A DNA stretch of 64,000 nucleotides. Origin: Syncephalis fuscata. Its lineage: Eukaryota > Zoopagomycota > Zoopagomycetes > Zoopagales > Piptocephalidaceae. Location of the stretch: NCBI GenBank assembly GCA_025786725.1, contig JAHLTZ010000020.1:62001-126000 (forward strand), given 5' to 3'. The position numbers were made by a program, and so were the translations under genes. Of the stretch, positions 10,870 through 22,573 are shown one piece after another. The notes under the pieces are model-generated. The model saw nothing but the letters and a program-made list of their open reading frames with translations. It did not search any database and was not told the DNA's origin. Position 1 is the first letter of the stretch; each line of letters starts with the position of its first letter.

Positions 10870-13369
10870 ACAAGCAGCGACGTACGACTAAGATAGAATA
10901 ACGAACAACGCTAGAACCGAATCAGCGCTAAAGTGCTAATTAATAAAACTTATTACAATTTATTGTCTTTGATTTACTGATTTGCCTATGTGCTAGATCG
11001 GATTAAGCAGTTTGTATCTAACAAATTGCCACTGCTAGTATCGATACAAGCAGGCTATTTAATATGTTTTAAAAGAGTTTGCCGTTGATGTTGGCAATAT
11101 TGGCGTGTATTGTTTGTTTGTATGCTTAACGATTTTAGCATGTTATAAGCAATTAATCTAGGTAAAGTTTAAAAACATTATAAACTTAACAAAGCTGTAT
11201 TTGATTTATTGCTTTTGGTGAATAAATTAAATGCGGACCAGCAACGAACTATCATTTGCAATAAGCATCACAAATAGCTATTAATAATAGTGACACATAT
11301 ATACATGGCTGTTTGATTCAAATGCTAAAAGTATTAATGCGATGTCATTAGTGCTATAGCTTTAGTTTTAGAAGCCGTGGATTAAACGAGCAAACAGCAC
11401 TCTATCTTGATGCTGTGCTATCATGTTAGCCTCTGGTGTTCTCTATGCTTTAATGTTTAACATATAAATGTTAATTGATTAATATTTAACTTATCTTTTT
11501 TTTTAGTTGCATTATCATAGCAATATAAACATAATATCGAAATGGTTTTATTACCATGGTATACAGAACATAAAGTATAATTATAATGATTATATGATAT
11601 TGGTTATTAGTTATATTTAGTATTATTGAGTTTGATTTATTTTAAAAGCTTTTATTGCTTGAATCAAAGTATAATAATATAATATAGCGACAGTATAAAT
11701 AGTTATCTTTGGATTTATACGACCAAAATGCCGTAAAGATAAAAGCTGAGCAATGAGTAGTAGAATGAGACAAAAATAAATGTTTATAATCTAATAGTTA
11801 TGAATATGAAAAATAGCAATTTAATACTAGCCACCAATGATATCAACAAACAATTAAATAAGAAAAGACAACAACTCATTCAATAATAAATGTAAAATAG
11901 TCTTCTTGGATTGTAGGCTATAAACACACGGCAATTTGTATGTTCATGTATATGCTTGTTGACAACATGTTTTATTGAATAAAATATAACAACATTTGTC
12001 TATTAAATAGAAAATGACGCGTTTTAAGCACATATTAGTAAGATAGTTTGCAAAAATGCAATGCAACAACCCATCATAAACGCCACTGCTTAGAATTAAT
12101 TACTGATGAGTGAGGTTGTTTAGATGGTAAATAGAGCAAAGAATGGAACAATTGGTGAAGATATAATGGTGTATATAACTGGTATAGTTATTGTGCTGGC
12201 AGCTATGCACATACAGAGTAGCAACAGTAGCAAACTGCGCTGCTATATTAACGCTGAATGATTGCTCAGTACCAGTATAGTAAAGCTTTCTATACTATTA
12301 TCGGTGTATGCGTACAACTGCTGTACACGATGAATGTGGTGGTTATATGTTGTTAAAGTCACTGCATGCTTTGTTTTACTATAGATCTTTGCTGTAGACC
12401 GTACCGACAGCAGACTGTACAGTCTTTGCAGTAGTAGATCGTATTATCGCTGTTGAGATTGCAAAGTTGCTATTAGATGAACTGCAATTGCATTCCATAG
12501 TACAGATAAAGCATGCAACGATATTTTCGTAGCACTGCTCGACATGACATAAAGCAAGCCAGGAATGCACTTAACGTGCCAATAAAGCTGTCAATACCAA
12601 TGATCAGAATAATGAAGGTCAGTTTATAAAATAGTAATGCAAGGACATAGTGTAAATAGTGTGTGTACCTAACTAGTAAGCAGTCAACTACTAACACTAT
12701 CTATGTAGCATATATGGAGTGTACAAGTATATGCAATGGATATATGTTGTCAAGTGTAAAGAAAGAGAAAGAAAAGTGTGATGACGTAGATTGTGAGATG
12801 TGAGCCTGAGTCAATATTTATAAACAGCCAAGTTAATTTATTAATAAATGCAATGTGAAATAATAAAAGTCAATCTACCCAATATGTTGGTAGATCATAG
12901 AACAAGTGAAGCAATAGTGCATCAAGAATAAAAACTATTTAAAAGCAAAATCAGTGTACCATAAGACATATTAGCTTTAGTACGTTTAGTACACATTTTA
13001 ATTTGATGATATGTAGCATGTTGCATGTAATGATTTCAGCACAATATATAATAAAATGTAATTTAAACAACGATGTCTTTATTATTATATAAATAGACCA
13101 TGCATTTATATTAGTCTATTCGTCATTATATTTGATGGCTAATTTTGGATACAACAATAAAAGAATAACGATAAAAGATAGATTTAAACTGGATAATAGC
13201 AACCATGCTATACTACAAATTGTAAGTGTCCCATTTAACGGTGGTTGAATTATCAACGCTAGATGCGGCAGAGCTGTATAAAACGGCCATCCATGGTCAT
13301 CGTGTTACACGCATGTCCTAGCATGAAACTTAACCACACTCTATAAAGTCACAATTGTCTCTCTTCATC
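10870..13369. other. 2.5-kb intergenic region without a supported gene
   Basis: Both strands contain only short A+T-biased open stretches, for example Cys-containing ones near 12379-12697 on the minus strand that lack a start context and splice support. No RNA gene is recognised. Confidence 0.5.
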
Positions 13370-15316
13370 ATGACATTCGGTCCACCTTTTAAGCGAGATG
13401 ACTACGAGCAGCCGGGCAAGCCATTGGAACAAATGCTGTTTAGTCAACTACCAGCTGACGTGAACCGCTTATGGCTACTTACCTTGGAGCCACGGGACGT
13501 TTCTCAGCTCATGCGTACCTCTACACGCTGCTATACCGCAATTGCCAACAATAGTGTTTTATGGCGTATATTTTATTTAAAAAGATTTATGAATAAGCCT
13601 TTTATCGAAAATGGCGAAGGTTTAGACCATAAAGAAGAGGAGTGGCTAATGTGGGCACTTAAAAGCTTAGCGGAGAAAGCTGCATTATCAAGCCATGACG
13701 GCTTCTCTGCCCAGCAAGCAACTCAATCCCAGCTTATTTGGGCGCTACTTTACCAACAACGTATGATTGTTGAGCGACGTTTGGCATCCGCCGAACCAAA
13801 TGTACATCATGTGGCGATGCCGCAAGTGATCATGCCAGCTTCTACGCCCAAGACAAAGCTAAGCCAAAAACCAACTTTACTGGCCAGTGGCGCCAATGGC
13901 GGTTTACTTACAATAGGCGGTCAATGGTTCTGGATTTCATTACAGCCGGATGCATCAGTGAAATCCATGCTATTACGCAAGAAAAAACCAGCTATTACGA
14001 CTAATGTAGTAGAAAATCAAAATGCTTCGCTGTCTAAAATCATTTTTTCTTCAATTACACCTGAATGGATTGTTGTTGTGGAAGAGTCGTCTGTAGTACG
14101 TAAAGGTTCGGTAGCACGGCGAAATTCAACCGAGTATACGCTTATTGCTTGGTCGCTGTCCATTAGCACAGCTGTGCACAAGGAACCAGTTCGAGCAGAG
14201 TGTGGAGAAGAAGACGGGTTGTCATACATACTTTCGCACCAAACAGCTATTTTAGAACCTTACGACAATGTACAGCAAATCCTTGGTCCTTGGGTGCTAC
14301 TTAGCCGACCGCAAGGAAAGCAGGGCGGCAGTATACCCATGCTATTCCATCTACCATCTGGAAAGTTAATAGTAGAAACGAAACGAAAGCCTGGTGCGTC
14401 TTATCACACAATCCAGACATTCTCAGACTCTCTAGTATACTCTTTGACGCAGTCTGGCAATCATGCCAATAGGCAAAATGAGCAGCCCTCTGCCACTATC
14501 CTTAGTATATTTATGCATCGTGATGTCAGTGAGATTGAAGATAATATGGAACTTTCAAAAGATTTTCTACACTGGAATTTAACAAAATATTATTTACCAA
14601 AAGACAATCTAGAAGGACAGTATAGCACAGAAACAAAAATGTACAGCAGTGGGGAGCTGGCCAAGAATCGCGTCAATTCTAAATCGATCTGGCTTGAACG
14701 GGTTGATCATCAGCGTGCTCTTGTACGTTTTCGTCTATTGGGCCCGTCGGCACCGCAAATAATGCTCATTCAATCGGCCAATAGTAGCCATGATGAAACA
14801 GAAGACACAGTTAACACCAGCATACTCTGGACACAAACATTCGATCCCAAGTCTATTCATGCCTGTGCCAGCCGTAGCATCGTATTGGCCATTTCAAAGA
14901 CCGATATGCTAAACGTATACTCTCTTGCTACTGGCGAACAGCTCTATAGCGTGGATTGTTTTCAACGATCGTATGGCGAAGCAGGTCTTGCGGCGCATAT
15001 TTTCCATCTTCAGCCTGGATCCCGCCATGACTTATTTAATAAAGGCAGCGGGCCACAACGCGGCCTATTGGGGATTGTAGCTTTTAATGCAAGCAATCAA
15101 GATCCGCAACCACGCCCATTATCTGTACAACCATTGGGCATTAATGGCACAGAAATTGCTAAATCATTAGGCGAACCTTTTATTCCAGCTAAAGCACATC
15201 ATGGCCAGATCCATGTTTCTGCTGCCTGTATTGTATGGATTGAGAACCCTCCAAGACGCTCGGGCGAGGAAGCTGACAAATCCAAGGAAAGTATTGTGAT
15301 TGCTAGTTTTGTTTAA
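13370..15316 (+). CDS. F-box protein with a C-terminal beta-propeller-like region
   Basis: This is an intronless gene of 648 residues. The ATG at 13370 is the first in frame; the upstream in-frame codons include no ATG. Residues about 24-70 are an F-box: LPADVNRLWLLTLEPRDVSQ followed by Leu-Met-Arg and SVLWRIFYLKRF. This would dock Skp1 in an SCF ubiquitin ligase. After the F-box comes a Trp-containing linker helix (QLIWALLYQQRMIVERRL). A long beta-rich region with repeated hydrophobic-Ser/Thr strands and WILV/IW motifs follows, consistent with a degenerate propeller used for substrate binding. I do not recognise a specific orthologue. The absence of introns contrasts with most neighbours. 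Confidence 0.8.
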   Translation: MTFGPPFKRDDYEQPGKPLEQMLFSQLPADVNRLWLLTLEPRDVSQLMRTSTRCYTAIANNSVLWRIFYLKRFMNKPFIENGEGLDHKEEEWLMWALKSLAEKAALSSHDGFSAQQATQSQLIWALLYQQRMIVERRLASAEPNVHHVAMPQVIMPASTPKTKLSQKPTLLASGANGGLLTIGGQWFWISLQPDASVKSMLLRKKKPAITTNVVENQNASLSKIIFSSITPEWIVVVEESSVVRKGSVARRNSTEYTLIAWSLSISTAVHKEPVRAECGEEDGLSYILSHQTAILEPYDNVQQILGPWVLLSRPQGKQGGSIPMLFHLPSGKLIVETKRKPGASYHTIQTFSDSLVYSLTQSGNHANRQNEQPSATILSIFMHRDVSEIEDNMELSKDFLHWNLTKYYLPKDNLEGQYSTETKMYSSGELAKNRVNSKSIWLERVDHQRALVRFRLLGPSAPQIMLIQSANSSHDETEDTVNTSILWTQTFDPKSIHACASRSIVLAISKTDMLNVYSLATGEQLYSVDCFQRSYGEAGLAAHIFHLQPGSRHDLFNKGSGPQRGLLGIVAFNASNQDPQPRPLSVQPLGINGTEIAKSLGEPFIPAKAHHGQIHVSAACIVWIENPPRRSGEEADKSKESIVIASFV

Positions 15317-16217
15317 TAAATTATATAGTTGTAATGATATACATTAGCCAAATAATAACTTTACCAAATATGCTATTATTACAGTGTGTTAAATTAAATA
15401 TAACCACCAGCTAATCATTCATTTCTACATCTATTCATGCTGATTTTGCGTAACATGCCCATGGGGTCAATCGGCCTGTCTTCGCTGTTACACAGTCGTA
15501 CATTGAACCCCAACTGTAGCCATGTTTATTAAATAGATACTTCAGTACTCAATATGAAGCCGGAGCAGTTCGGCAAAATTTGGTTACACATTATCAGGCA
15601 TGCTGTGTTTTGATATTATACATCTTACCGTTTGGCTTGTGCCGCACCTTAGCCGCTTGAATTTGATTGGCATTTTAAAATATACTGCGCGTAATGACGT
15701 ATAAGCTTGAAAACAATGGGCCACTATGACTGTTGAGATTTAATTTAATTGTACTATGGCGTAACCACATGTTTGCTAGATCAAGTGATGATTTCATTGT
15801 CTTGTATCATCGTTAGAGATAAACTTGATCTATACTAATTAGTTTTATAATGGATAATGTAAAAGCGCTTGAACAAAAACATATAAATATGCTTATTAAA
15901 GACATACTATTTTAAGAGTAACCAATGTTTTTAGCTTCTATTACCTATTAGGTATTGCAATAACGTGTCATTTGCAACGATCCAGTAACCATCTGCCAAT
16001 CTTCCCCAATTTATTACGATTTTCGTATATTTTCAATCACAGATATACCCGGAAAAAACCTTCGCGGTCTTTGGTATTCAATTGTAAATTGCTTTACTGC
16101 TATTTATTTGCAATAGCACTGGCGTGCTTAGTCACCTGTTTAGTCACCGCCACCACTATTTTATATCGTCCTACAAAAATTTCAACACTGCTAGCATAGC
16201 AAAAAAAAGCCTACAAC
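15317..16217. other. Intergenic spacer upstream of the phosphoesterase gene
   Basis: I see no supported gene. A 75-codon open stretch near 15972-16199 lacks an ATG start and runs into the promoter of the next gene. It is probably chance. Confidence 0.5.
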
Positions 16218-17981
16218 ATGTCGAAAGCTAGCACATCCGTTTTGCTTAAAATCGGACTAGCGGCATTGTGTTGCCATGTTACTGTGGTTTCTGGGGCAGT
16301 TTTAGCTGATCGTAATATCAATCTTGACTCTTTAAACAAATTGATCCGTGATCGTATTGAGCACGTCGTAGTAATGGTGCTAGAAAACCGTTCTTTCGAT
16401 CATGTTTTAGGCACACTTGGCAGTGTCAATTCCAATATCGATGGCCTTTCAGGTCATGAGCGCAACTATTGGAATGTTACCGACAAGGCAAAGGGCTATC
16501 AAGGTGTTATCACCAACACTACCTATTGGCAGGCCCCACTTGATCCCGAGCACATTCTTCCTGGTGTTACCGAGCAAATATTTGGATCAAAGAAAGAGCC
16601 AAATCCATATCCCAAGGTTGCTCCAATGGATGGATTTGCACAAAATGCCATGAGCTTTGTAACTAAAGGTGATCATATTGCAGAACGTCGTCAACATGCC
16701 ATGTCTGCCTGGCCTGTAGGATCGCTGCCGATTACTCATGCACTTGCCCAAGAATTTGCTGTCTTCGATCGTTGGTTTTCTTCCGTACCCGGCCCAACAA
16801 TGCCAAATCGCCAGTTTATCTATTCTGCCACCAGTAATGGATATACCACAAACAATGTTGGCAATACTGCGCTTGGCTATCCACAGCGCACCGTTTACAG
16901 CTCGCTTAATGATAAAAGCGTTAATTGGCATATTTATTTTCATGATGTGCCTACTGCTTTAGCCATGCGTGAACTCCGCTCACCAAAAAACCTACTAAAA
17001 CTTCGCTTAATCAACCGATTCTACCAACATGCAAGAGAAGGTCGTCTTCCTGCCCTCTCTATGATAGAGCCAAGATATCTTGACACCAAGCTATTTCCAG
17101 CCAACGACAATCATCCACCGGTAAGAATTGGATGCAGGACTGCTGTAGACTGCTAAAATACCCAACTATATCCATATATTGACTAATGTAAACAATATTA
17201 CACGTAGCATGACTCGCGGTATAGTGAAAAGCTTATCAAAGATGTATATGAAGCACTTCGTGCATCTCCAACCTGGAACAAAACACTGTTGATCTTTACT
17301 TATGATGAGCATGGTGGATATTATGATCATGTTCCCACTCCATTGGCTAATGTGCCATCTCCTGATGGAAAAACCGGCGTCAAAGGAGAGTCGGGCGAAG
17401 GTTTCCGCTTTGACCGTTTAGGCATTCGTGTTCCAACGTAAGTTGTTATTTAATCAAATAATATTTATTAATAAGTAATTATTTTAGTATTTTAATTTCA
17501 CCATGGATCCGTCGTGGTTCAGGTAAGTGTACCAAATAGCTGATAATATTGGTACTAAACTAATTTTTATTTAATTTATAGTATATCATGAGCCACAAGG
17601 CCCGCAGCCAACATCACAATTTGAACATCGTCAATACCAGGATTTCTTAAACGTCATTTCCAATTGAATAACTATCTTACAAAGCGAGATGAATGGGCGG
17701 GCGCCATCGAGCCAGTGCTAGCTGAGCTTACTAAAATGCGTACCGACTGTCCGATGAAGTTGCCTGACATAAGTTTACCATCCCTGTGGCAGCCATTTTC
17801 TCCATTAGGTGGACAAGGAGAAGAAGACGAGGCTGACATTCCATTCACGAAAAATATACCCGATGATGAGAGTAAAGAGACGGGCTACTTTACCGATGAA
17901 GCACACGCTGTTAACAATAATATTGATTCGCTCATAAAGCAAGTTAAACAACGTGACATCTCAAGTGAAGCTGGATTATAG
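16218..17981 (+). CDS. Secreted phospholipase C-type phosphoesterase (PF04185-like), with a 1-nt frame break near 17628
   Basis: The product resembles the bacterial/plant non-specific phospholipase C and acid phosphatase family. Residues 1-27 are a signal peptide. Exon 1 (16218-17120) carries the metal-binding ENRSFDH motif (residue 56 on) and GPTMPNRQF. Exon 2 (17208-17437) carries [13 protein letters not shown]. Exon 3 (17488-17522) is 35 nt, and exon 4 starts at 17582. All joins keep frame up to QFEH. There the open frame would continue with unrelated residues and stop at 17665. The -1 frame (a base added near 17628) continues as [20 protein letters not shown] and then DEWAG, exactly the family's next conserved block, to the stop at 17981. 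So either one base is missing in this sequence or the gene has just been broken. With the correction the protein is of ordinary length. Confidence 0.85.
17628..17667 (+). other. Apparent single-base deletion in the phosphoesterase gene
   Basis: The upstream frame reads ...SQFEH and then stops at 17665-17667. The conserved continuation is in the -1 frame from about 17628. The -1 frame is closed upstream by a stop overlapping the QFE codons, so the change of frame must fall within about 40 nt. No intron with acceptable borders fits. Confidence 0.75.
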
Positions 17982-19191
17982 GCGTTAGCATTATAGCAAT
18001 ATTAGGTACATCATCTCCATTGCACTTCTATAAATAACATTAGTATGTGACTGATGGCACCTGACGAGTCCTGACAAGCTCTAAAAGTACCTTAACTATT
18101 TTTAATATAAAATGACAATTTAGCATTGTTAACAAAATACGTTTATTAACAAATATTTAGCTAAAAATATCCTAACAATTCACACACTTTAATAAACATT
18201 ATTTGTTCATACTCCACGCTATTCTCTCCAATGCCACTTAAATTAAAAATAAGTTAATATATATTGCATTATAGCATAATAAATAATGTCGTACCACTCA
18301 ATTTATAAATGTCATTTAACGCTTTTTTATGTTATAAAGACAAATTTATTAATAATCTGTTAATAATCTATTAATAATTTATTAACACTTGTACAGTACC
18401 ATGATTGTTGTGGAAGACATGTCGCGATGTAGGCTATACAGTTGATGTTGATTCTATTTATTTATTTTTAATTTATACTAAATATATAAACGTAAACTAG
18501 ATATACATGATAGAATTATATTCAGATTAACATAATATATTAATAATACTAGCAATAAAAATTCATTAAATTAAATACTAAAAATTATTTATGTAATTAA
18601 TATGACTTGTATTTAATCATGACTATCTTTCTAAACTTTTCTTACTTTATACATGACTTTTATAATTTATTTTAATTTATAACTATTGTCACCTTCAGGA
18701 AAAAGTGTTAAAATGTCTTAGTATTAAGAACTAAGCATACAAACAAATTGGACATTAATACCTATACTAAGCCTCATGGTATTTTTAGTTTGTTTGGTAA
18801 CACAGATACAAGACAATGTACCATCGTCGCAAAATACTAGCAGTGTTTACTGCTAGAATAACAAAACAACATACATTTATCAAAGGCGGCTTCTCCGCAC
18901 TTTTACAAGTCATCTGACATTTAAACAGAGTAACTAGCAATGCTATTTGTTCCATCGTTTCAAGTGTTGACTGTACTGTGCATACCAAGTTCTGTATATA
19001 TAAAATAAATACCTGTTTGAAATGCCGGTTTAACCAAACGCATGTCAATAAACAGAACAGGATATTGTAACATGTGCTTTACACTGAAGACATCGTAAAT
19101 AGTTGGCAATGACGGGATACGACTCTTGTTCAGTATCTACTCTATATCGTCTATTAATCCTAATATTTGTCTAAATATTCAACTATCAACC
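17982..19191. other. Intergenic spacer between phosphoesterase and subtilisin genes
   Basis: This is A+T-rich with no supported coding region. A minus-strand open stretch at 18785-19048 has no homology that I recognise. Confidence 0.5.
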
Positions 19192-21593
19192 ATGCTACCT
19201 ATATACATCAGTTTACTTGCAACATGTAACGTGCTGTCTGCGATAGCCGGTACACTACCAACATCAACCAACAGTGAACAAACAGTAAATTCTTTATTAA
19301 ATAACAACAGAGCAATACCAAACTCAAGCGAGCCCACTCTAGAATTGGGCTCGGTTGCTCTTCGTCGACGTCAATCAAATAATCAGCTATCTGGCCGCGG
19401 AATAAAGATCGGCATCATTGATAGTGGTATTGACTATAAACATCCGGCACTTGGTGGCTGCTTCGGTCCTGGCTGCAAAGTCGCCTACGGCTATGACTTT
19501 GTTGGAGATGCCTACGATGGTAAAAATAATCCTATTTCCGACGAGGACCCAATGGACGAGTGCAACGGCCATGGAACTCACGTTGCTGGTATTATTGCAG
19601 GAAGATCTAAGGAAATTACGGGTATGGCTCCTGATGCTACACTCGGTGCCTATCGTATATTTAGTTGCAATAATAAAGCGCCACCAGGTATTGTTATGAA
19701 AGCGTTGGATCGGGCAGCAAACGAAATGGATATTATCAATCTTTCGCTCAATCAAGACCAATTCTTCAGTGCGTATGGGGACGCAAAGAAGGCACAGGAG
19801 CTCGTCGATCGAGGCATTATTGTTGTAGCGTCAGCTGGCAATATTGAAAATGGCCATTTAGGAGGCATACTAAGCCCGGCTACCGCACCCGGCGTCATTG
19901 CCGTTGCTTCTTCGGACACGTCGCTTAGACAAACATTTTATTTCATGGTAGGAAATTATCCTGCAAAGTTTTATTATATAGCCGGCACTGGCGTGTCGAT
20001 GCCACAAACAATGCCAAATACTATTATGCGTGTCAAGTCGGGTGACTCTAAAGGTTGCGACCGACTTGGATCAGGATTTGAAAATGCCATTGTACTTTTA
20101 CAGTATGGCGGCTGTTTATCCACACAAAAGGCCAAACGAGCTCACGATGCCAATGCTGCTGGCATTATTATTATCAACGAGAATAGCAATCTTGTATACT
20201 TTACTGTCGATCCAGCTGAGGTTAAAATACCCGTGCTACTAATGACCGATAAACAAGGCGACAGTTTAACTGAATTGATGGATAAATCGTCGCAAGATGA
20301 TCGCGCTGATGTTCGCTGGTATTCGACGCCATCACAGAAGCCAGTCGGCAAATCTGGCTTTGCTTCATTCTTTTCCGCCTACGGTCCATCCGATAATATC
20401 ACCAATATAAAGCCGGATATCTCATGGCAGGGCAATCAAGTCTACAGCACTATTCCGCGTAAAATGGGCAGTTACGCCATTCAGCCAGGTACCAGTATGG
20501 CTGCACCGGGCATCACAGGTCTTGCCGCACTAGCATTGCAAAAATACAAAGCAAGCATACCAGTGGTGGATAGGCCAGCGACTATACGTCGGCTATTATA
20601 CAGACGGCCAAAACAATGATCTGGCCAAAATGGCAAGAAGCCGAGGACGTTGCAGGCAAGCGAGGAGTTCCTGTGGCCTACTGTGGATCTGGTATGGCAC
20701 GTGTCAGTGCCATAAACGAGCTAGGCTGGGGAACTGAGCCGCAAACAATCGGCTTTAGCCCCAAGAGTGTAGGCGCGAATAGTGTTTATGAGGTCGAACT
20801 GACACTTACCGGCCAATTGCCACCCGGTACAATTACATTCGAACACCGTCCATCGGCATCAGTCGCCGACTGGGGGCCAGGTGCTGAATGGGACGATGAT
20901 CTGGCCTCAAAGAAAAGTGTTGAAGTTACAATATCACCAGAAAGACTTGACGTAGGCAGTCCTCCACCCAATGCAAACATCAATACACTTCGAAATGAAA
21001 AGTTCAACGTAAAGCTTACCGTTCCACAATGGAACAAAGATGAATTGTGGGTATTGTCCGGTATCATTGAGGTAACGCATCGCAATGCCGCCACAGGAGC
21101 CATCATGGTACGCAATGTCCCCTATCAAACATTGGCCGGTACTGGTAGAAATATCAAAATGCTCGATCGTAAAAACAACTATCCTCGTTTAGAAAATGTC
21201 GACGCCAATGGCGAAGTAATTCCAGAAAAATCGAATGGCACCCCTCTTACAAACAAGCATGCAATTAGAATCAGCTTTCGTTTACGTTTGCCATCACAAA
21301 GAGTATTTGGCGTTATAGAAGATGTAAAGTCAAAACGACAACTAGGGTTTGCCCAGGACGTTAAAGCTGACCATCTTAATGCTTCGCCTGAAGGCCCGAA
21401 TAAAAACTACAACACTATATGGGGGGGACTGGTAATGTCCATGCCAAAGTTTAGAAAACTTGAAGGTAAACCTTACCCAGTACCACGCGGTACCTATCGC
21501 ATGCGGCTCTATGTTTCCAAACCTTTTGGCGATCCATTAAATGAAAGAGATTATGAGTCTTGGCTATCAGAGAAGGAGATTAAGATTGACTAA
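19192..21593 (+). CDS. Secreted subtilisin-like serine protease (S8) with PA insert, frame break near 20601
   Basis: The ATG at 19192 gives a signal peptide (MLPIYISLLATCNVLSAIA). A prodomain-sized segment precedes the S8 domain. The catalytic triad is complete: Asp77 in GIIDSGIDYKHP, His127 in NGHGTHVAGIIAG and Ser435 in GTSMAAPGITG. A protease-associated (PA) domain is inserted between His and Ser (GCDRLGSGFENAIVLLQYGG and AAGIIIINEN). This layout is that of secreted PA-subtilases such as Vpr/C5a-peptidase-like enzymes. At 20601 the frame must move by -1: the first frame reads IRRLLY and soon stops at 20617, while the other frame reads QTAKT and then GSGMARVSAINELGWGTEPQ, followed by a long Fn3-like C-terminus to 21593. 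The C-terminal frame is open for 325 codons, so the two halves are one gene of about 800 residues. No introns are needed. Confidence 0.85.
20595..20619 (+). other. Apparent single-base deletion in the subtilisin gene
   Basis: The two long frames overlap here. Adding one base at about 20601 joins LLY to QTAK, which is the usual helix after the catalytic serine of subtilases. There is no intron candidate, because removing any GT-AG pair nearby would delete the serine motif. Confidence 0.75.
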
Positions 21594-21941
21594 GTACTGC
21601 ATAGTTCAGTAGTGGTCCAACAGCTTGGTAATACTAATAATATTTTGCTACAAAGCAATAATCTATTGCTTGTAAACAGAAATTATATATATTAATTCAA
21701 CAATAATAAATTGTTAATTAAAATTTAGAAACTACTGTACTTTGACCCCCACATTTTATGTACTCATTTCACCATCTTTTTCTTATTACTATCTTATTAC
21801 TTTATTCAGTAATATATTATACGATAATGTTGAATATAACAATATAAATAGCATGCATATTTAAACATTAATAAAAAACACTATTTAATCCCTAGTCTTT
21901 ATTTCTCTTATTTTACATCAACACCTGTTCAAGTAACCTCA
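21594..21941. other. Spacer between subtilisin gene and transposase-like relic
   Basis: It is A+T-rich and I see no gene in it. Confidence 0.4.
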
Positions 21942-22180
21942 ACAGCATGCCGTATATTCTGGTTACAACCGTCGTCACAAGATCTTCCTGGTGAAGACAC
22001 TCATCCTATTATTATTGCATATGGTAAAAGTTATTTTTTTTTGTCACCATAGACGAGTATCCTACATCGCAAATATGCCCAAAATGCAACGGTAGAAGAT
22101 TGGAAAATAGAAGAAATCATTCAGATGCAAGAAACCACACTGTACATAGCAACAGTAACAACAACTGCGGAACGATATGA
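21942..22180 (+). pseudogene. Possible relic of a Fanzor/TnpB-like or related transposon protein C-terminus
   Basis: A short piece reading PSSQDLPGEDTHPIIIAYG is interrupted by a T-rich gap. It is followed in a second open piece (22052-22180) by DEYPTSQICPKCNGRRLEN. The pattern IIxAYG ... DEYxTSQxCPKC resembles the C-terminal nuclease/zinc-finger region of TnpB-like proteins carried by eukaryotic mobile elements, where an Asp-Glu-x-x-Thr-Ser segment precedes a CxxC pair. Only one CxxC pair remains and no upstream domain is visible, so this would be a dead fragment. The gap could also be a small GT-AG intron. The resemblance is from memory of the motif only. Confidence 0.3.
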
Positions 22181-22573
22181 AATCGCAATCATATAGCTTT
22201 TATTAATAATTAATCAATTTTTCTACGCATAACCAACAACAATAATGATCGGCCTCGTGAATTGCAAAGTAGTCAAATGAAAACATTATACTTGTGTTTT
22301 GTTATGCATAACAGCATGAATTCAATTGGAACGAATTTTGCTTTGAGGACTTCAAATGTGGGAGTCAAAGTACAATTTAGCCAAGCTTTATTAATATGAG
22401 ATACTTTCAAATTTATAAATGCAATTATATATATATATATAATTTGCTAATATATTGGCACAATGTAAGTAATCTGCTAATATATAAATGTATTTAATGT
22501 TCGAGAAAAAACACCCGGTCTCCTAGATAGTCTTGAATGCTATGATAATCTATAATAAATCATTCACATCTAA
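22181..22573. other. Spacer downstream of the CABLES-like gene
   Basis: It contains a (TA)n tract near 22425-22440 and no supported gene. Confidence 0.5.

Noticed and set aside
12379-12697. Overlapping minus-strand Cys-containing open stretches
   Set aside because: They have biased composition, no ATG with signal-peptide properties and no splice continuation.
15972-16199. Open stretch upstream of the phosphoesterase
   Set aside because: It lacks an ATG and overlaps the likely promoter.
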